From XYA12-FULL-58-9 sp001798605 (GTDB lineage: Bacteria; Myxococcota; XYA12-FULL-58-9): a stretch of DNA of 15,298 nt. Made by a program: the position numbers and the translations under genes. The notes under the pieces were generated by a model, which searched no databases, was not told the origin of the DNA, and worked only from the letters and a program-made list of their open reading frames with translations. The stretch is taken from NCBI GenBank assembly GCA_036736205.1, contig DAINMX010000155.1:1-15298 (forward strand), in the 5' to 3' direction. Below, piece by piece: positions 1-7,588 of this stretch (the stretch's first letter is position 1; each line of letters begins with the position of its first letter).

Positions 1-726
1 TTGTTGCAGTTTGCTGGGAATATCTGGGAACAACCGGCTTGGCCTGGTGTAGGGCTCGTGGAGGATACGGTGCAAGACGCTCTTCGTATCGTCGTCGGCG
101 AAGGGCTTCTCGCCAGTGAGCATCTGATAGAGGACGATGCCAAAGGAGAATATGTCGGACCGTGAGTCGACCCGCTGACCCATGATTTGTTCGGGCGACA
201 TGTAGGCAGGCGTGCCCAAGGCGGTGCCTGGTCGTGTCAGGTCGTCAAAGGCCTCATCGCGGGCGATGCCAAAGTCCATCAACTTGACCTCGCCCTCCTT
301 GGTGATCATCAGATTCGAGGGCTTGAGATCGCGGTGGACGACTCCCCGATAGTGGGCGTACTCGAGCGCGCGGGCGGTTTGCAGGGCGACAATGGCGGCG
401 ATGTCTGGGGGGATGCGTTCGACCCGAGTCATCAGATCGTAGAGGTCAATGCCCTCGACATGCTCCATGACGATGAACATAGAGTCGCCGCGGGTGATGA
501 AGTCATAGATGTGACAGATGTTCTGATGCGCTAAGGCGGCGACGCTCTTCGCTTCCCGTTCGAAGCGAGTAATGATTGACTTGTCCGTCGCGAGCTCTTT
601 GCGGAGCTCCTTGATTGCAACGAGTCGGTCGAGGGATGGCTGCTCGGCACGATAGATGACCGCCATGCCGCCTGCGCCGATCTCCGAGAGGACATTGTAA
701 GAACCGACCTTTTTGGGCATCGCCAT
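1..726 (-). CDS. Hanks-type serine/threonine protein kinase, N-terminal 242 residues (3' end outside window)
   Basis: The reverse strand reads without a stop from an ATG at 726 to the window edge and gives a eukaryotic-type protein kinase domain that phosphorylates Ser/Thr on partner proteins. All key motifs are visible: glycine loop GAGGMA near 17-22, the beta-3 lysine in AIKE (K39), catalytic HRDLKPSN (131-138), DFG (151-153) and the activation segment ending GTPAYMSPE (171-179). The activation loop carries threonines that could be autophosphorylated. A bacterial kinase domain is about 260-270 residues, so only the end of the C-lobe and any C-terminal sensor or membrane part are missing. 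The start is ATG at 726 (MAMPKK); a second ATG at 720 is equally possible because neither has a clear Shine-Dalgarno sequence. It is transcribed divergently from the phosphoesterase gene. The substrate is unknown. The kinase call is secure; the full architecture cannot be seen. Confidence 0.96.
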   Translation of the reverse strand, partial: MAMPKKVGSYNVLSEIGAGGMAVIYRAEQPSLDRLVAIKELRKELATDKSIITRFEREAKSVAALAHQNICHIYDFITRGDSMFIVMEHVEGIDLYDLMTRVERIPPDIAAIVALQTARALEYAHYRGVVHRDLKPSNLMITKEGEVKLMDFGIARDEAFDDLTRPGTALGTPAYMSPEQIMGQRVDSRSDIFSFGIVLYQMLTGEKPFADDDTKSVLHRILHEPYTRPSRLFPDIPSKLQQ

Positions 727-915
727 AGGGGCAAGTTATGCCAAGGCCGTGGTTCCTTCAACGGTAGGGTTTGGTCAATACCGGTTGACACGACTTCTCG
801 GTCGGGGGTTGGGATGGACCTCGCTTGCGCAAACGCCGGAGTGTGCGCAAAGGCTCAGGTCATTGTCGCTCAAACTGCTGGACGTGCCAGCGCGGGAAAT
901 GTAGTAGGGGGCCGC

Positions 916-1692
916 ATGAAGATATTGTATGTCGGCGATGTCGTCGGGCGTCCGGGGCGGGCGGCCATTTTTGGGTTGCTACCCCGTTTGAATCGCGACC
1001 GAGGCATCGACGCGGCGATCGTCAACTGCGAAAACGCGGCAGGTGGCAAGGGGGTAACGCCTGAAATCGCAGACACCTTTCTAAGCAATGGTGCGTTGGT
1101 GCTCACTTCCGGCAACCATGTTTGGCAGTATCCCGAGATTCAAAGCTATATGGCGACAGAGCCGCGGTTGATTCGGCCCGCCAATTATCCTGAGGCTCCA
1201 GGCCGGGGCTCGGTGCGAGTTGAGCTCGAAGATGGTCGTACCCTAGGAGTTGTGCAGGTTGAGGGACGCGTCTTCATGCGCAGTTTGGAGTGTCCCTTCG
1301 CGGCCGCAGAGCGGGAGATCAACAATCTGGGTAAGACCACCGCGATCTTGGTCGACATTCACGCCGAGGCGACCAGTGAAAAACAGGCTTTCGGATGGCA
1401 CTTCGATGGCAGAGTCTCCGCGGTGGTGGGGACGCACACCCATGTGCAGACGGCCGACGAGCGCATTTTGCCCAACGGCACCGCCTTCATTACCGACGTC
1501 GGGATGACTGGGCCCCACGACTCGGTCATTGGCATGAGAAAAGAGGCCGCCATCGAGCGTCTGCTCACTCAGCGGTTCAAAGGTCACCATGTGGCAACTG
1601 ACAACGTGCTCTTGTGTGCGGTCTACATCGAGACTGACGATCTGACGGGCAAGAGCACCAAGATAGAGCGTCTAAGGGTGCCATGGGAGTGA
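916..1692 (+). CDS. ymdB: YmdB-family metallophosphoesterase (TIGR00282 type)
   Basis: A 258-residue protein, close to the usual 260-266 for this family. Proteins like Bacillus YmdB use two metal ions, usually iron, to cleave phosphodiesters such as cyclic nucleotides, and affect biofilm and motility decisions. The metal-site residues are all present: GDVVGR with D8, NCEN with E39 and N40, SGNH with N67 and H68, DIHAEATSEK with H149, and GTHTHVQTAD with H174 and H176. ITDVGMTGP (192-200) is also typical of the family. The open frame extends up to 814, but homology begins at MKILYVGDVVGR, and a G-rich stretch (taggggg) lies just before this ATG, so 916 is the start. In Firmicutes the gene follows rny; here the upstream neighbour is a divergent kinase instead. 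The enzymatic class is secure; the physiological substrate is not known here. Confidence 0.95.
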   Translation: MKILYVGDVVGRPGRAAIFGLLPRLNRDRGIDAAIVNCENAAGGKGVTPEIADTFLSNGALVLTSGNHVWQYPEIQSYMATEPRLIRPANYPEAPGRGSVRVELEDGRTLGVVQVEGRVFMRSLECPFAAAEREINNLGKTTAILVDIHAEATSEKQAFGWHFDGRVSAVVGTHTHVQTADERILPNGTAFITDVGMTGPHDSVIGMRKEAAIERLLTQRFKGHHVATDNVLLCAVYIETDDLTGKSTKIERLRVPWE

Positions 1693-1741
1693 CCGTTCGG
1701 GCGGCGACCTTGATTTTTCTCCAAATTTTGCCACTGCGACT

Positions 1742-1770
1742 TTGACAGCAACTCCCCGGATAGATATGAC
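1742..1770 (+). promoter_or_regulatory. Predicted sigma-70-type promoter for the EF-G2-like gene
   Basis: TTGACA (1742-1747), a perfect -35, is followed after 17 bases by TATGAC (1765-1770), which matches the -10 consensus at four of six positions. An AT-rich stretch at about 1709-1728 could act as an UP element. Transcription would begin near 1777 and leave a leader of about 70 bases before the ATG at 1848. Prediction from sequence only. Confidence 0.5.
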
Positions 1771-1790
1771 AAGTCGCTCTGTGGCTCTCT

Positions 1791-1826
1791 GAGGGGCGCC
1801 CTCGGATGCCCGGAACCACATTTCCG
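1791..1826 (+). promoter_or_regulatory. Two adjacent hairpins in the leader of the EF-G2-like gene
   Basis: GAGGG (1791-1795) pairs with CCCTC (1799-1803) around a three-base loop. CGGAA (1811-1815) pairs with TTCCG (1822-1826) around a six-base loop. Both lie between the predicted transcription start and the Shine-Dalgarno sequence TGAGGAG (1835-1841). They could affect translation or mRNA stability, but the stems are short and may be chance. Confidence 0.25.
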
Positions 1827-1847
1827 CGTGCCTGTGAGGAGTGATCG

Positions 1848-3938
1848 ATGAAGAGCTATGCCACCAGCGATATCCGCAACGTCGCCCTGGTTGGATCCAA
1901 AGGATGTGGCAAAACAACATTGGCCGAGGCCATGTTATATGCAGCAAAGATGACCAACCGACAGGGCAAGGTTGAGGACGGCAATACCGTGTTTGACTTT
2001 GAGCCGGAGGAGCACAAGCGCGTCGCGAGTGTGCAATCATCGATCGGCTGGCTCGAGTGGAAGAAGACCAAGGTCAACTTGCTCGACACTCCAGGAGACC
2101 AAATGTTCACCTGGGATGCACAGACCTGTTTGGCCGTAAGCGAGGGGCAGCTCTGCGTGATCAGTGCTCCCGATGGCGTTGAACCTCACACCCTCAAGAT
2201 GTTCAAGCTTGGCCAGGGTATGGCCCGCGCGATTGTGATCAATAAGATGGGTCGTGAGCGTGCCGATTTCGAGCGCACGTTGGGTGAAATCAAGGAACGA
2301 GTTTCCGCGAGCGCTGTGCCCGTGACCTTGCCGATCGGACAGGAAGATGCCTTCAGGGGTGTTGTTGATCTGATCAACATGAAGGCGAGTATCTACGAGG
2401 CCGGTACTCAGAACCCTCCCACCGTCGAGGATATCCCTGCGGATCTCAAAGACGCCGCTGAAGAAGCGCACAGTGCGCTGCTGGAGGAAATTGCCGGCTC
2501 AGATGAAGCCTTGATGGAAAAGTACCTCGAGGCGGGTGAACTCTCGGAGCAAGAGGCGCGAGAGGGCCTCAAGGCGGCAATCGCGACGGGCGTATTGGTC
2601 CCAGTTTTCGCGGCTGACGGTGCCCACAACATTGGCACCCACGAGATTTTGCACACGATCGCCGGTAGCTTTCCGAATCCCGAGACCGCCGGGCCCATTG
2701 CCGCCGTCGACAGGCAAGGCAATGAGCTCGAGCTCGAGCGCAACATCAATGGTGATTGCGTGGCGGTTGTTTTCAAGACCATCTCGGATCAACACGCTGG
2801 CAAGATCAGCATCCTCAGGGTGCTCAGCGGCAAGGCTACCAAGGATACCGCTGTCAATAACGTGAACCGCAAGACGGGTGAGCGTCTGGGATCTTTGATA
2901 CGCCTCGAAGGAAAAAAGGTCGATCACGTCGAAGAGGCGCCGATGGGCGACATTGTTGCGGTTGCCAAGCTCAAGGATACCTTGAGCGGCGATACCCTGA
3001 CCACCGGGTCGATTGATGCCATGGTCAAGCTGCCCCCCGCACCGCCACCGCAGATCAGCTTCCGTCTTGTTCCCAAGAACAAAGGTGACGAGGACAAGAT
3101 CTCTCAGGCGATCAATCGACTGCGGGAGGAAGATCCTGGCTTGACCCTCAGCTTCGACGACATCACCAAAGAAATGGTGCTCGCAGGCTTCGGTGTCGCT
3201 CACATCGATGTGGCGCTCGAAAAGATGGACCGTAAAAACGGTGTGAAGGTCGACAAGGCCCAGCCGAATGTGTCGTACCGCGAGACCATCAAGAAGGCGG
3301 TGGAGCACATTGAAGGCAAACACAAGAAGCAATCCGGCGGTCGTGGTCAGTTTGGTGTCTGCTTCATCGATGTTCGGCCGCTGCCTCGGGGTGAAGGCTA
3401 CAAGTTTGTCAACGCGATTTTTGGTGGCTCCATCCCTCGGCAATTCATTCCCGCGGTGGACAAGGGTATCCAAGAGGCGATGGTCCGTGGCGTGCTGGCA
3501 GGTTACCCAGTTGTCGACTTTGAGGTCTCGCTCAAAGATGGCAAGTACCACGACGTCGACAGTTCTGAAATTGCCTTCAAGATTGCCGGATCCAAGGGCT
3601 TTCAGGCGGCAGTCAAAAAGGGTGGCATCACTATCCTTGAACCGGTGATGAACGTCGAGGTGGAGGTCCCTGAGGAAAACATGGGCGATGTCATGGGCGA
3701 CATCTCCAGCCGTCGCGGTCGGGTTCTCGGTATGGACACCAAAGATGGCATCAGCACGGTTAAGGCGCAGGTACCGATGGCCGAAATGCTCACCTACGCC
3801 CCCGATTTGAAGTCCATGACATCTGGCCGCGGCTCATTCGTCATGGTGCAGAGCCACTACGACCCGGTCCCCAACGAATTGGTGGACAAGATCGTTGCCG
3901 CCTCACCCAACAAGCCCCCAGCTGTGGAAGAGGATTGA
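1848..3938 (+). CDS. Elongation factor G-like protein (EF-G2 type) with altered GTPase motifs
   Basis: A 696-residue protein with the full EF-G layout: G domain (1-280), domain II (about 300-395), domain III (400-475), domain IV (478-600) and domain V (600-685). It resembles the EF-G2-like paralogues found beside true fusA. The P-loop GSKGCGKT (16-23) is good. Other switch motifs are unusual: the switch I core RGITI is replaced by RVASV (58-62); DTPGH reads DTPGD (80-84), so the catalytic histidine is lost; and NKMD reads NKMG (132-135), so the guanine-specifying aspartate is missing. Domain IV is well kept, including HKKQSGGRGQFG (492-503) and SSRRGRVLGM (620-629). The start has a strong Shine-Dalgarno (TGAGGAG, 6 bases away) and its own promoter. 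Family membership is secure. Whether it is a working ribosomal translocase, a slow GTPase or a regulatory factor cannot be told. It is unlikely to be the cell's main EF-G. Confidence 0.93.
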   Translation: MKSYATSDIRNVALVGSKGCGKTTLAEAMLYAAKMTNRQGKVEDGNTVFDFEPEEHKRVASVQSSIGWLEWKKTKVNLLDTPGDQMFTWDAQTCLAVSEGQLCVISAPDGVEPHTLKMFKLGQGMARAIVINKMGRERADFERTLGEIKERVSASAVPVTLPIGQEDAFRGVVDLINMKASIYEAGTQNPPTVEDIPADLKDAAEEAHSALLEEIAGSDEALMEKYLEAGELSEQEAREGLKAAIATGVLVPVFAADGAHNIGTHEILHTIAGSFPNPETAGPIAAVDRQGNELELERNINGDCVAVVFKTISDQHAGKISILRVLSGKATKDTAVNNVNRKTGERLGSLIRLEGKKVDHVEEAPMGDIVAVAKLKDTLSGDTLTTGSIDAMVKLPPAPPPQISFRLVPKNKGDEDKISQAINRLREEDPGLTLSFDDITKEMVLAGFGVAHIDVALEKMDRKNGVKVDKAQPNVSYRETIKKAVEHIEGKHKKQSGGRGQFGVCFIDVRPLPRGEGYKFVNAIFGGSIPRQFIPAVDKGIQEAMVRGVLAGYPVVDFEVSLKDGKYHDVDSSEIAFKIAGSKGFQAAVKKGGITILEPVMNVEVEVPEENMGDVMGDISSRRGRVLGMDTKDGISTVKAQVPMAEMLTYAPDLKSMTSGRGSFVMVQSHYDPVPNELVDKIVAASPNKPPAVEED

Positions 3939-3949
3939 TGTTCTGCGAT

Positions 3950-4056
3950 CTCGGGTAATCAATACCGAGAGCGAGGTCGCCGAACAGGGCAGATCGACAA
4001 CCAGAACCGTAACTACTTCCATAAGCCCTTCCGTAAGTTGACCATCGCAGGAAGGG
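3950..4056. terminator. Convergent intergenic segment with two weak hairpins
   Basis: Between the EF-G2-like gene (plus) and ndk (minus) there are two inverted repeats. CTCGG...CCGAG spans 3950-3969, with a bulged extension. CCCTTCC (4026-4032) pairs perfectly with GGAAGGG (4050-4056) across a 17-base loop. Neither is followed by a T-run on either strand, so intrinsic termination is only possible, not shown. Confidence 0.25.
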
Positions 4057-4070
4057 AGCTCGGCGTCGAA

Positions 4071-4502
4071 TCAAACGCGCTTGTAGTTGCTCATTTCGAG
4101 GCCGCTGAAGAAGTGAGCGATTTCGATCGCCGCCGTCTCCGGGGCGTCTGAGCCATGCACAGCGTTACGCTCGACGTTCTCGGCGAAATCCTTACGGATG
4201 GTGCCTGGGTCGGCGTTGGCTGGGTTGGTGGCACCCATGAGCTCGCGGTTCTTCTTGATGGCGTTTTCGCCCTCAAGCACAGAGACGAGGATGGGACCCG
4301 AGACCATGAACTCCACCAAGGAGTTGAAGAAGGGGCGTTCCTTGTGGACTGCGTAGAACTCTTTCGCCTTGGGGCGGGACAGCCAGGTCATTTTGGCCGC
4401 GACAATCTTCAGGCCTTCTTTTTCGAAGCGGGAAAGAATTGCCCCGAGGTGACCTTTGGCAACGGCGTCAGGCTTAACGATCGAAAGGGTGCGCTCAATC
4501 AT
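4071..4502 (-). CDS. ndk: Nucleoside diphosphate kinase
   Basis: A 143-residue protein, the standard length. It moves the terminal phosphate from ATP to other nucleoside diphosphates through a phosphohistidine, balancing NTP and dNTP pools in the cytoplasm. The N-terminus ERTLSIVKPDAV is diagnostic, with K10. The active-site histidine is in NAVHGSD (H116), and N113, R103 and the nucleotide-binding Y50 region are present. No residue is missing. The ATG at 4502 has only a weak purine stretch (AAGAGAAAG) 12 or more bases upstream. In related genomes ndk often sits directly after sucC-sucD; here a lipoprotein gene lies between. Ndk and succinyl-CoA synthetase share the NTP pool, so the neighbourhood makes functional sense. 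Identification is secure. Confidence 0.98.
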   Translation of the reverse strand: MIERTLSIVKPDAVAKGHLGAILSRFEKEGLKIVAAKMTWLSRPKAKEFYAVHKERPFFNSLVEFMVSGPILVSVLEGENAIKKNRELMGATNPANADPGTIRKDFAENVERNAVHGSDAPETAAIEIAHFFSGLEMSNYKRV

Positions 4503-4583
4503 TGTGATGAATACTTTCTCTTATGTTTGGGGTCTTTGTTCGTGAGGAATGCAGAAGAGAACGGCAAAGTTTCTGTCGGTTTG

Positions 4584-5162
4584 TCACGGTGCCATGCGAA
4601 CGCTGGCTGTTGCCTGTGAGCCCGAGGGTACAGGTCCCCGTAGCAATGCCGCAACGTCATCGTAGAAAGGACTGTCGGGGTATGTCTTCAAGTACCACTT
4701 GAGAGGCCAGGACCGCTCGCTGGCTGGCCGTGAGTTCATTTGATCAATGACCTGCAACAGGGCCTCACCCGCAGGTCCGGCATCGGCAGCGCGAACCAGA
4801 AGGGTGGGGGCAGCATCAAGGACGATTGTGGGCACCTCGTAGCTTGGTTCTCCTCGTTGGATGCATGTGCCACGGGCGTTCGCATCGACCTTGACGACAA
4901 GGCCAACGATGGCCTCGCAACCGAGAAGACTGGCGCGGCGCAGGAGATGACGCTTGAGGCGTTGTTCGGTGCCAAAGCTGCTGGCACTGATGGTGATGAC
5001 GGCAACCTCCTGGTATCCGGCAGGCATGGCTGCCAAAACGCGGACAACGCCTTCATTGCCGCCACCTAAGTGTGCACGACCGGTACGTTCGATTTGAGTG
5101 TGGACACACGCAGAAACCAACATCATTGTTGCTGCTGTCATGACTGGCTTGAGTTTCTGCAT
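4584..5162 (-). CDS. Predicted lipoprotein of unknown function
   Basis: A 192-residue protein starting MQKLKPVM, with a lysine-containing n-region, a short hydrophobic stretch and the lipobox LVSAC, so C19 would be lipidated and the protein anchored in the cell envelope. The ATG at 5162 is chosen because GAGGA lies eight bases upstream; the frame could begin at a TTG at 5177, but that codon overlaps this Shine-Dalgarno. Residues about 45-100 (a beta strand, then LKRHLLRRASLLGCEAIVG) loosely resemble the YbjQ-like pattern of a helix followed by GA.AVVG. I cannot assign a domain with certainty. The tail (about 130-170) has SRPASERSWPLKWYLKTYPDSP and may be helical. It lies between sucD and ndk, with a terminator on its upstream side, so it probably has its own promoter. 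Function unknown. Confidence 0.8.
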   Translation of the reverse strand: MQKLKPVMTAATMMLVSACVHTQIERTGRAHLGGGNEGVVRVLAAMPAGYQEVAVITISASSFGTEQRLKRHLLRRASLLGCEAIVGLVVKVDANARGTCIQRGEPSYEVPTIVLDAAPTLLVRAADAGPAGEALLQVIDQMNSRPASERSWPLKWYLKTYPDSPFYDDVAALLRGPVPSGSQATASVRMAP

Positions 5163-5226
5163 CTTTTTTGTCCTCAACTCATGTATCGGCTATTCCCGAC
5201 TCGAGTTGCCCTCATCCGTGTACAAA

Positions 5227-5242
5227 GTGGGTGCTAACCCAC
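5227..5242. promoter_or_regulatory. Perfect short inverted repeat upstream of the lipoprotein gene
   Basis: GTGGGT (5227-5232) and ACCCAC (5237-5242) form a perfect six-pair hairpin with a four-base loop, about 65 bases upstream of the lipoprotein ATG. It could be an operator or a minor terminator; on the minus strand it is followed by TTT only. Confidence 0.3.
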
Positions 5243-5282
5243 ATTGCCCGACGAGGCAGATAACCTTGGCACATTGGTGGGG

Positions 5283-5335
5283 CTTGTGTCTACAAGGAAA
5301 ACGACGGGCCGGCGCATCACCAACCCATCGTTTTC
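5283..5335 (-). terminator. Intrinsic terminator after sucD
   Basis: GAAAACGA (5297-5304) pairs perfectly with TCGTTTTC (5328-5335). After one mismatch, GGG (5306-5308) pairs with CCC (5324-5326), giving a long stem 22 bases past the sucD stop. Read on the minus strand, the 3' arm contains TTTT. A second small hairpin CTTGT/ACAAG (5283-5296) follows directly. The stem and position fit a terminator for sucC-sucD, although the U-run is short. Confidence 0.6.
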
Positions 5336-5357
5336 TAAGTTGTAACGTCAACCGATA

Positions 5358-6230
5358 TTAACCCATGGCCTTCTTCAGGGTGAGGCCGATCTCGGCGGGG
5401 TTGGCGGTGGTGGCGATGCCCGCCGCCCGCAGGGCTTCAAACTTCTCTTTCGCGGTGCCCTTGCCGCCAGCGATGATGGCACCTGCGTGGCCCATGCGCT
5501 TGCCCTTGGGTGCCGAGGATCCGGCGATGAAGGAAGCGATGGGTTTCTTCATATTGGCCTTGGCCCACGCCGCAGCCTGCTCTTCAGCGGTGCCGCCGAT
5601 TTCGCCGATCATGACCACCGCGTGGGTTTCAGGATCGTCGTTGAACAGCTTGAGGCAGTCGATGAAGTTGGTGCCGTTGACAGGATCACCGCCGATGCCG
5701 ATGCAAGTCGATTGGCCCATGCCTAGCTTGGTGACTTGGTCGACGGCTTCGTAGGTGAGAGTTCCCGAGCGGGAGACCACACCGATGTGACCAGGTTTGT
5801 GAATCATGCCCGGCATGATGCCGATCTTGCACTGCCCGGGAGTGATGATACCAGGGCAGTTGGGGCCGAGCAGTCGGGTCTTGGAACCGGCCATGGCGCG
5901 TTTGACCCTGACCATATCGAGGATTGGAATGCCTTCTGTGATGGCGACCACCAAGTCGAGCTCGGCGTCGACGCCTTCGAGGATGGCATCGGCGGAGAAG
6001 GGCGGCGGCACAAAAATGACCGTGACGTTGCAGCCAGTGGCTTCTTTGGCTTCGGCGACCGTGTTGAAAACTGGCACTTTTCCTTCGAACTTCTGTCCAC
6101 CGCGACCGGGAGTCACGCCCGCCACGATCTGGGTGCCGTATTGGAGCATCTGCATGGCATGGAAGGAGCCGGCACCGCCGGTGATTCCTTGAACGACAAC
6201 CTTTGTGTTTTTGTTGACCAAAACGCTCAT
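5358..6230 (-). CDS. sucD: Succinyl-CoA synthetase (succinate-CoA ligase), alpha subunit
   Basis: A 290-residue protein (E. coli SucD is 289). With SucC it interconverts succinyl-CoA plus NDP and succinate, CoA plus NTP in the TCA cycle. The N-terminal Rossmann CoA-binding motif is GITGGAGSFHAMQML (15-29). The phosphohistidine is in GKRMGHAGAI (H248), and the conserved stretches LLGPNCPGIITP (120-131) and GVVSRSGTLTYEA (150-162) are present. The frame is open far upstream, but the start is ATG at 6230. It overlaps the sucC stop as ATGA, follows a strong AGGAGGTG at about 6236-6243, and gives the family N-terminus MSVLVNKNTKV. The overlap implies translational coupling with sucC and matched subunit output. 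A hairpin terminator follows the stop. Identification is secure. Confidence 0.98.
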   Translation of the reverse strand: MSVLVNKNTKVVVQGITGGAGSFHAMQMLQYGTQIVAGVTPGRGGQKFEGKVPVFNTVAEAKEATGCNVTVIFVPPPFSADAILEGVDAELDLVVAITEGIPILDMVRVKRAMAGSKTRLLGPNCPGIITPGQCKIGIMPGMIHKPGHIGVVSRSGTLTYEAVDQVTKLGMGQSTCIGIGGDPVNGTNFIDCLKLFNDDPETHAVVMIGEIGGTAEEQAAAWAKANMKKPIASFIAGSSAPKGKRMGHAGAIIAGGKGTAKEKFEALRAAGIATTANPAEIGLTLKKAMG

Positions 6231-7420
6231 GCTGCACCTCCTGCGGCCGCGACAACTTTTTTGGCTGCGTCGAGCATGTCGTCTGCGGGGGTAATTGCCA
6301 AACCGGAATCGGCCAAGAGCTTTTTGCCGGCGTCGACGTTGGTACCCTCGAGCCGGACCACCAGCGGGACCTTGAGTCCGACATCCTTGGTGGCTTTGAT
6401 CACGCCCTCGGCAATGACGTCGCACTTGGCAATGCCGCCGAAGATATTGACGAGGATGCCTTTGACCTTCGGATCCTTGAGAATGATTTTGAATGCGAGG
6501 GTCACTTGCTCGGCAGTGGCACCGCCGCCACAGTCGAGGAAGTTCGCCGGCGAACCGCCGACGAGCTTGATGGTGTCCATGGTCGACATGGCCAGGCCCG
6601 CGCCGTTGACCAAGCAACCGATGTTGCCGTCGAGGGAGACGTAAGAGAGGTCGGCGTCCTTGGCCTCGCGCTCCTTCTCGTCCTCTTCGTCGATGTCACG
6701 CATCTCGACGATCTCTTTGTGCCGGAACAGGGCGTTGTCGTCGAAGTTGATCTTGGCGTCGAGGGCGATGACGTCGCCCTTTTTGGTGATGACCAAGGGA
6801 TTGATTTCGACCAAGGACGCGTCGGTGTCGATGGCCACTTGATAGAGTTTTGTCAGAAGATTCGCTGCTTGCTTGGCGGTGTCGCCGGTGAGGCCCAGGC
6901 CATAGGCGAGCTTGCGGCCGTGGAACGGCTGTACGCCAGAGGCCGGGTCGACGGCGAGACGCAGGATCTTCTCGGGGGTCTCGGCTGCGACCTTCTCGAT
7001 ATCCATGCCACCTTCGGTGGAGGCGATGAAGCTGACGCGGCTGAGCTCGCGGTCGAGGACGATGCCGACGTAGAGCTCCTTTGCGATCTCCGAGCCTGCC
7101 TCGATGAGGACGCGCTTGACCTTCTGACCTTCGGGGCCGGTCTGATGGGTGACAAGAGTCTTGCCGAGCAGCGCCGCGGCGTGCGCCTTAGCCTCTGCCG
7201 GGCTCTTGCACACCTTGACCCCGTGCACCTCGGGGGTTTCGATGAGGGTGCCCTTGCCGCGCCCACCGGCGTGGATTTGTGCTTTGACGACAACTACGCC
7301 CGCGCCAAGGGCCTTGGCGGCCTTCTCGGCGTCACCGGGGGACGTTGTTACCTCGCCGTCAGGCACCGAAATGCCGTACTGGCGAAAGATCTGCTTGCCT
7401 TGGTATTCGTGGATCTTCAC
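6227..7420 (-). CDS. sucC: Succinyl-CoA synthetase (succinate-CoA ligase), beta subunit
   Basis: A 397-residue protein (E. coli 388). The beta subunit holds the ATP-grasp nucleotide site and binds succinate. Visible motifs are MKIHEYQGKQIFRQYG at the N-terminus, K46 with HAGGRGKG (50-57), the metal-binding VEINPL (204-209) and D221, then the C-terminal CoA-ligase domain with NGAGLAM (272-278), FLDCGGGA (294-301) and NIFGGI (325-330). An acidic, lysine-rich stretch around 242-256 (DIDEEDEKEREAK) lies between the two domains. The start is a GTG at 7420, fixed by the family N-terminus; the Shine-Dalgarno is weak. Whether it prefers ATP or GTP cannot be judged. It is first in the sucC-sucD operon and divergent from greA across a 168-base gap. 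No confident promoter was found for it. Confidence 0.98.
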   Translation of the reverse strand: MKIHEYQGKQIFRQYGISVPDGEVTTSPGDAEKAAKALGAGVVVVKAQIHAGGRGKGTLIETPEVHGVKVCKSPAEAKAHAAALLGKTLVTHQTGPEGQKVKRVLIEAGSEIAKELYVGIVLDRELSRVSFIASTEGGMDIEKVAAETPEKILRLAVDPASGVQPFHGRKLAYGLGLTGDTAKQAANLLTKLYQVAIDTDASLVEINPLVITKKGDVIALDAKINFDDNALFRHKEIVEMRDIDEEDEKEREAKDADLSYVSLDGNIGCLVNGAGLAMSTMDTIKLVGGSPANFLDCGGGATAEQVTLAFKIILKDPKVKGILVNIFGGIAKCDVIAEGVIKATKDVGLKVPLVVRLEGTNVDAGKKLLADSGLAITPADDMLDAAKKVVAAAGGAA

Positions 7421-7553
7421 AGCTCGACTCGCTTGTTATGGGACCAAAAAACTGATGACGCGGTGTATCAAGTGCAGGCCCAGGGCGCAAGCTGAGGCAG
7501 GGGGCGGCTTTCCAACCACCCATGTTCGTTTTTCTCGCGGTCATCGGTAACCC

Positions 7554-7583
7554 TTGCCAGAGGCGGTGATTGTTGCATATCTA
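7554..7583 (+). promoter_or_regulatory. Possible promoter immediately before greA
   Basis: TTGCCA (7554-7559) matches the -35 consensus at five of six bases. After 18 bases comes TATCTA (7578-7583), a weak -10. If real, transcription would begin at or next to the greA ATG (7589), giving a leaderless message; no Shine-Dalgarno is visible before greA, which fits. Low confidence. Confidence 0.25.
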
Positions 7584-7588
7584 GGCCC

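Noticed and set aside
785..790. TTGACA as a -35 element for the YmdB gene
   Set aside because: No acceptable -10 hexamer lies 16-18 bases downstream.
814..915. Extension of the YmdB protein to an ATG at 814
   Set aside because: The extra 34 residues precede the conserved N-terminal strand MKILYVGD, and the family length fits the 916 start.
2499..3551. A 350-residue open frame on the minus strand within the EF-G2-like gene
   Set aside because: It lies wholly opposite a secure gene, has no recognisable domain, and long antisense frames are common in GC-rich coding DNA.
6231..6617. Upstream extension of sucD in frame to 6617
   Set aside because: This part is arginine-rich out-of-frame reading of sucC; the real start has AGGAGGTG and the ATGA overlap at 6230.
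5736..6644. A 302-residue plus-strand frame opposite sucD and the end of sucC
   Set aside because: It is antisense to two conserved, secure genes and crosses their overlap; no family features.
6506..7495. A 329-residue plus-strand frame opposite sucC
   Set aside because: Its composition (many D, V, L, G and H) mirrors the opposite strand of sucC; no ribosome site or known motif.
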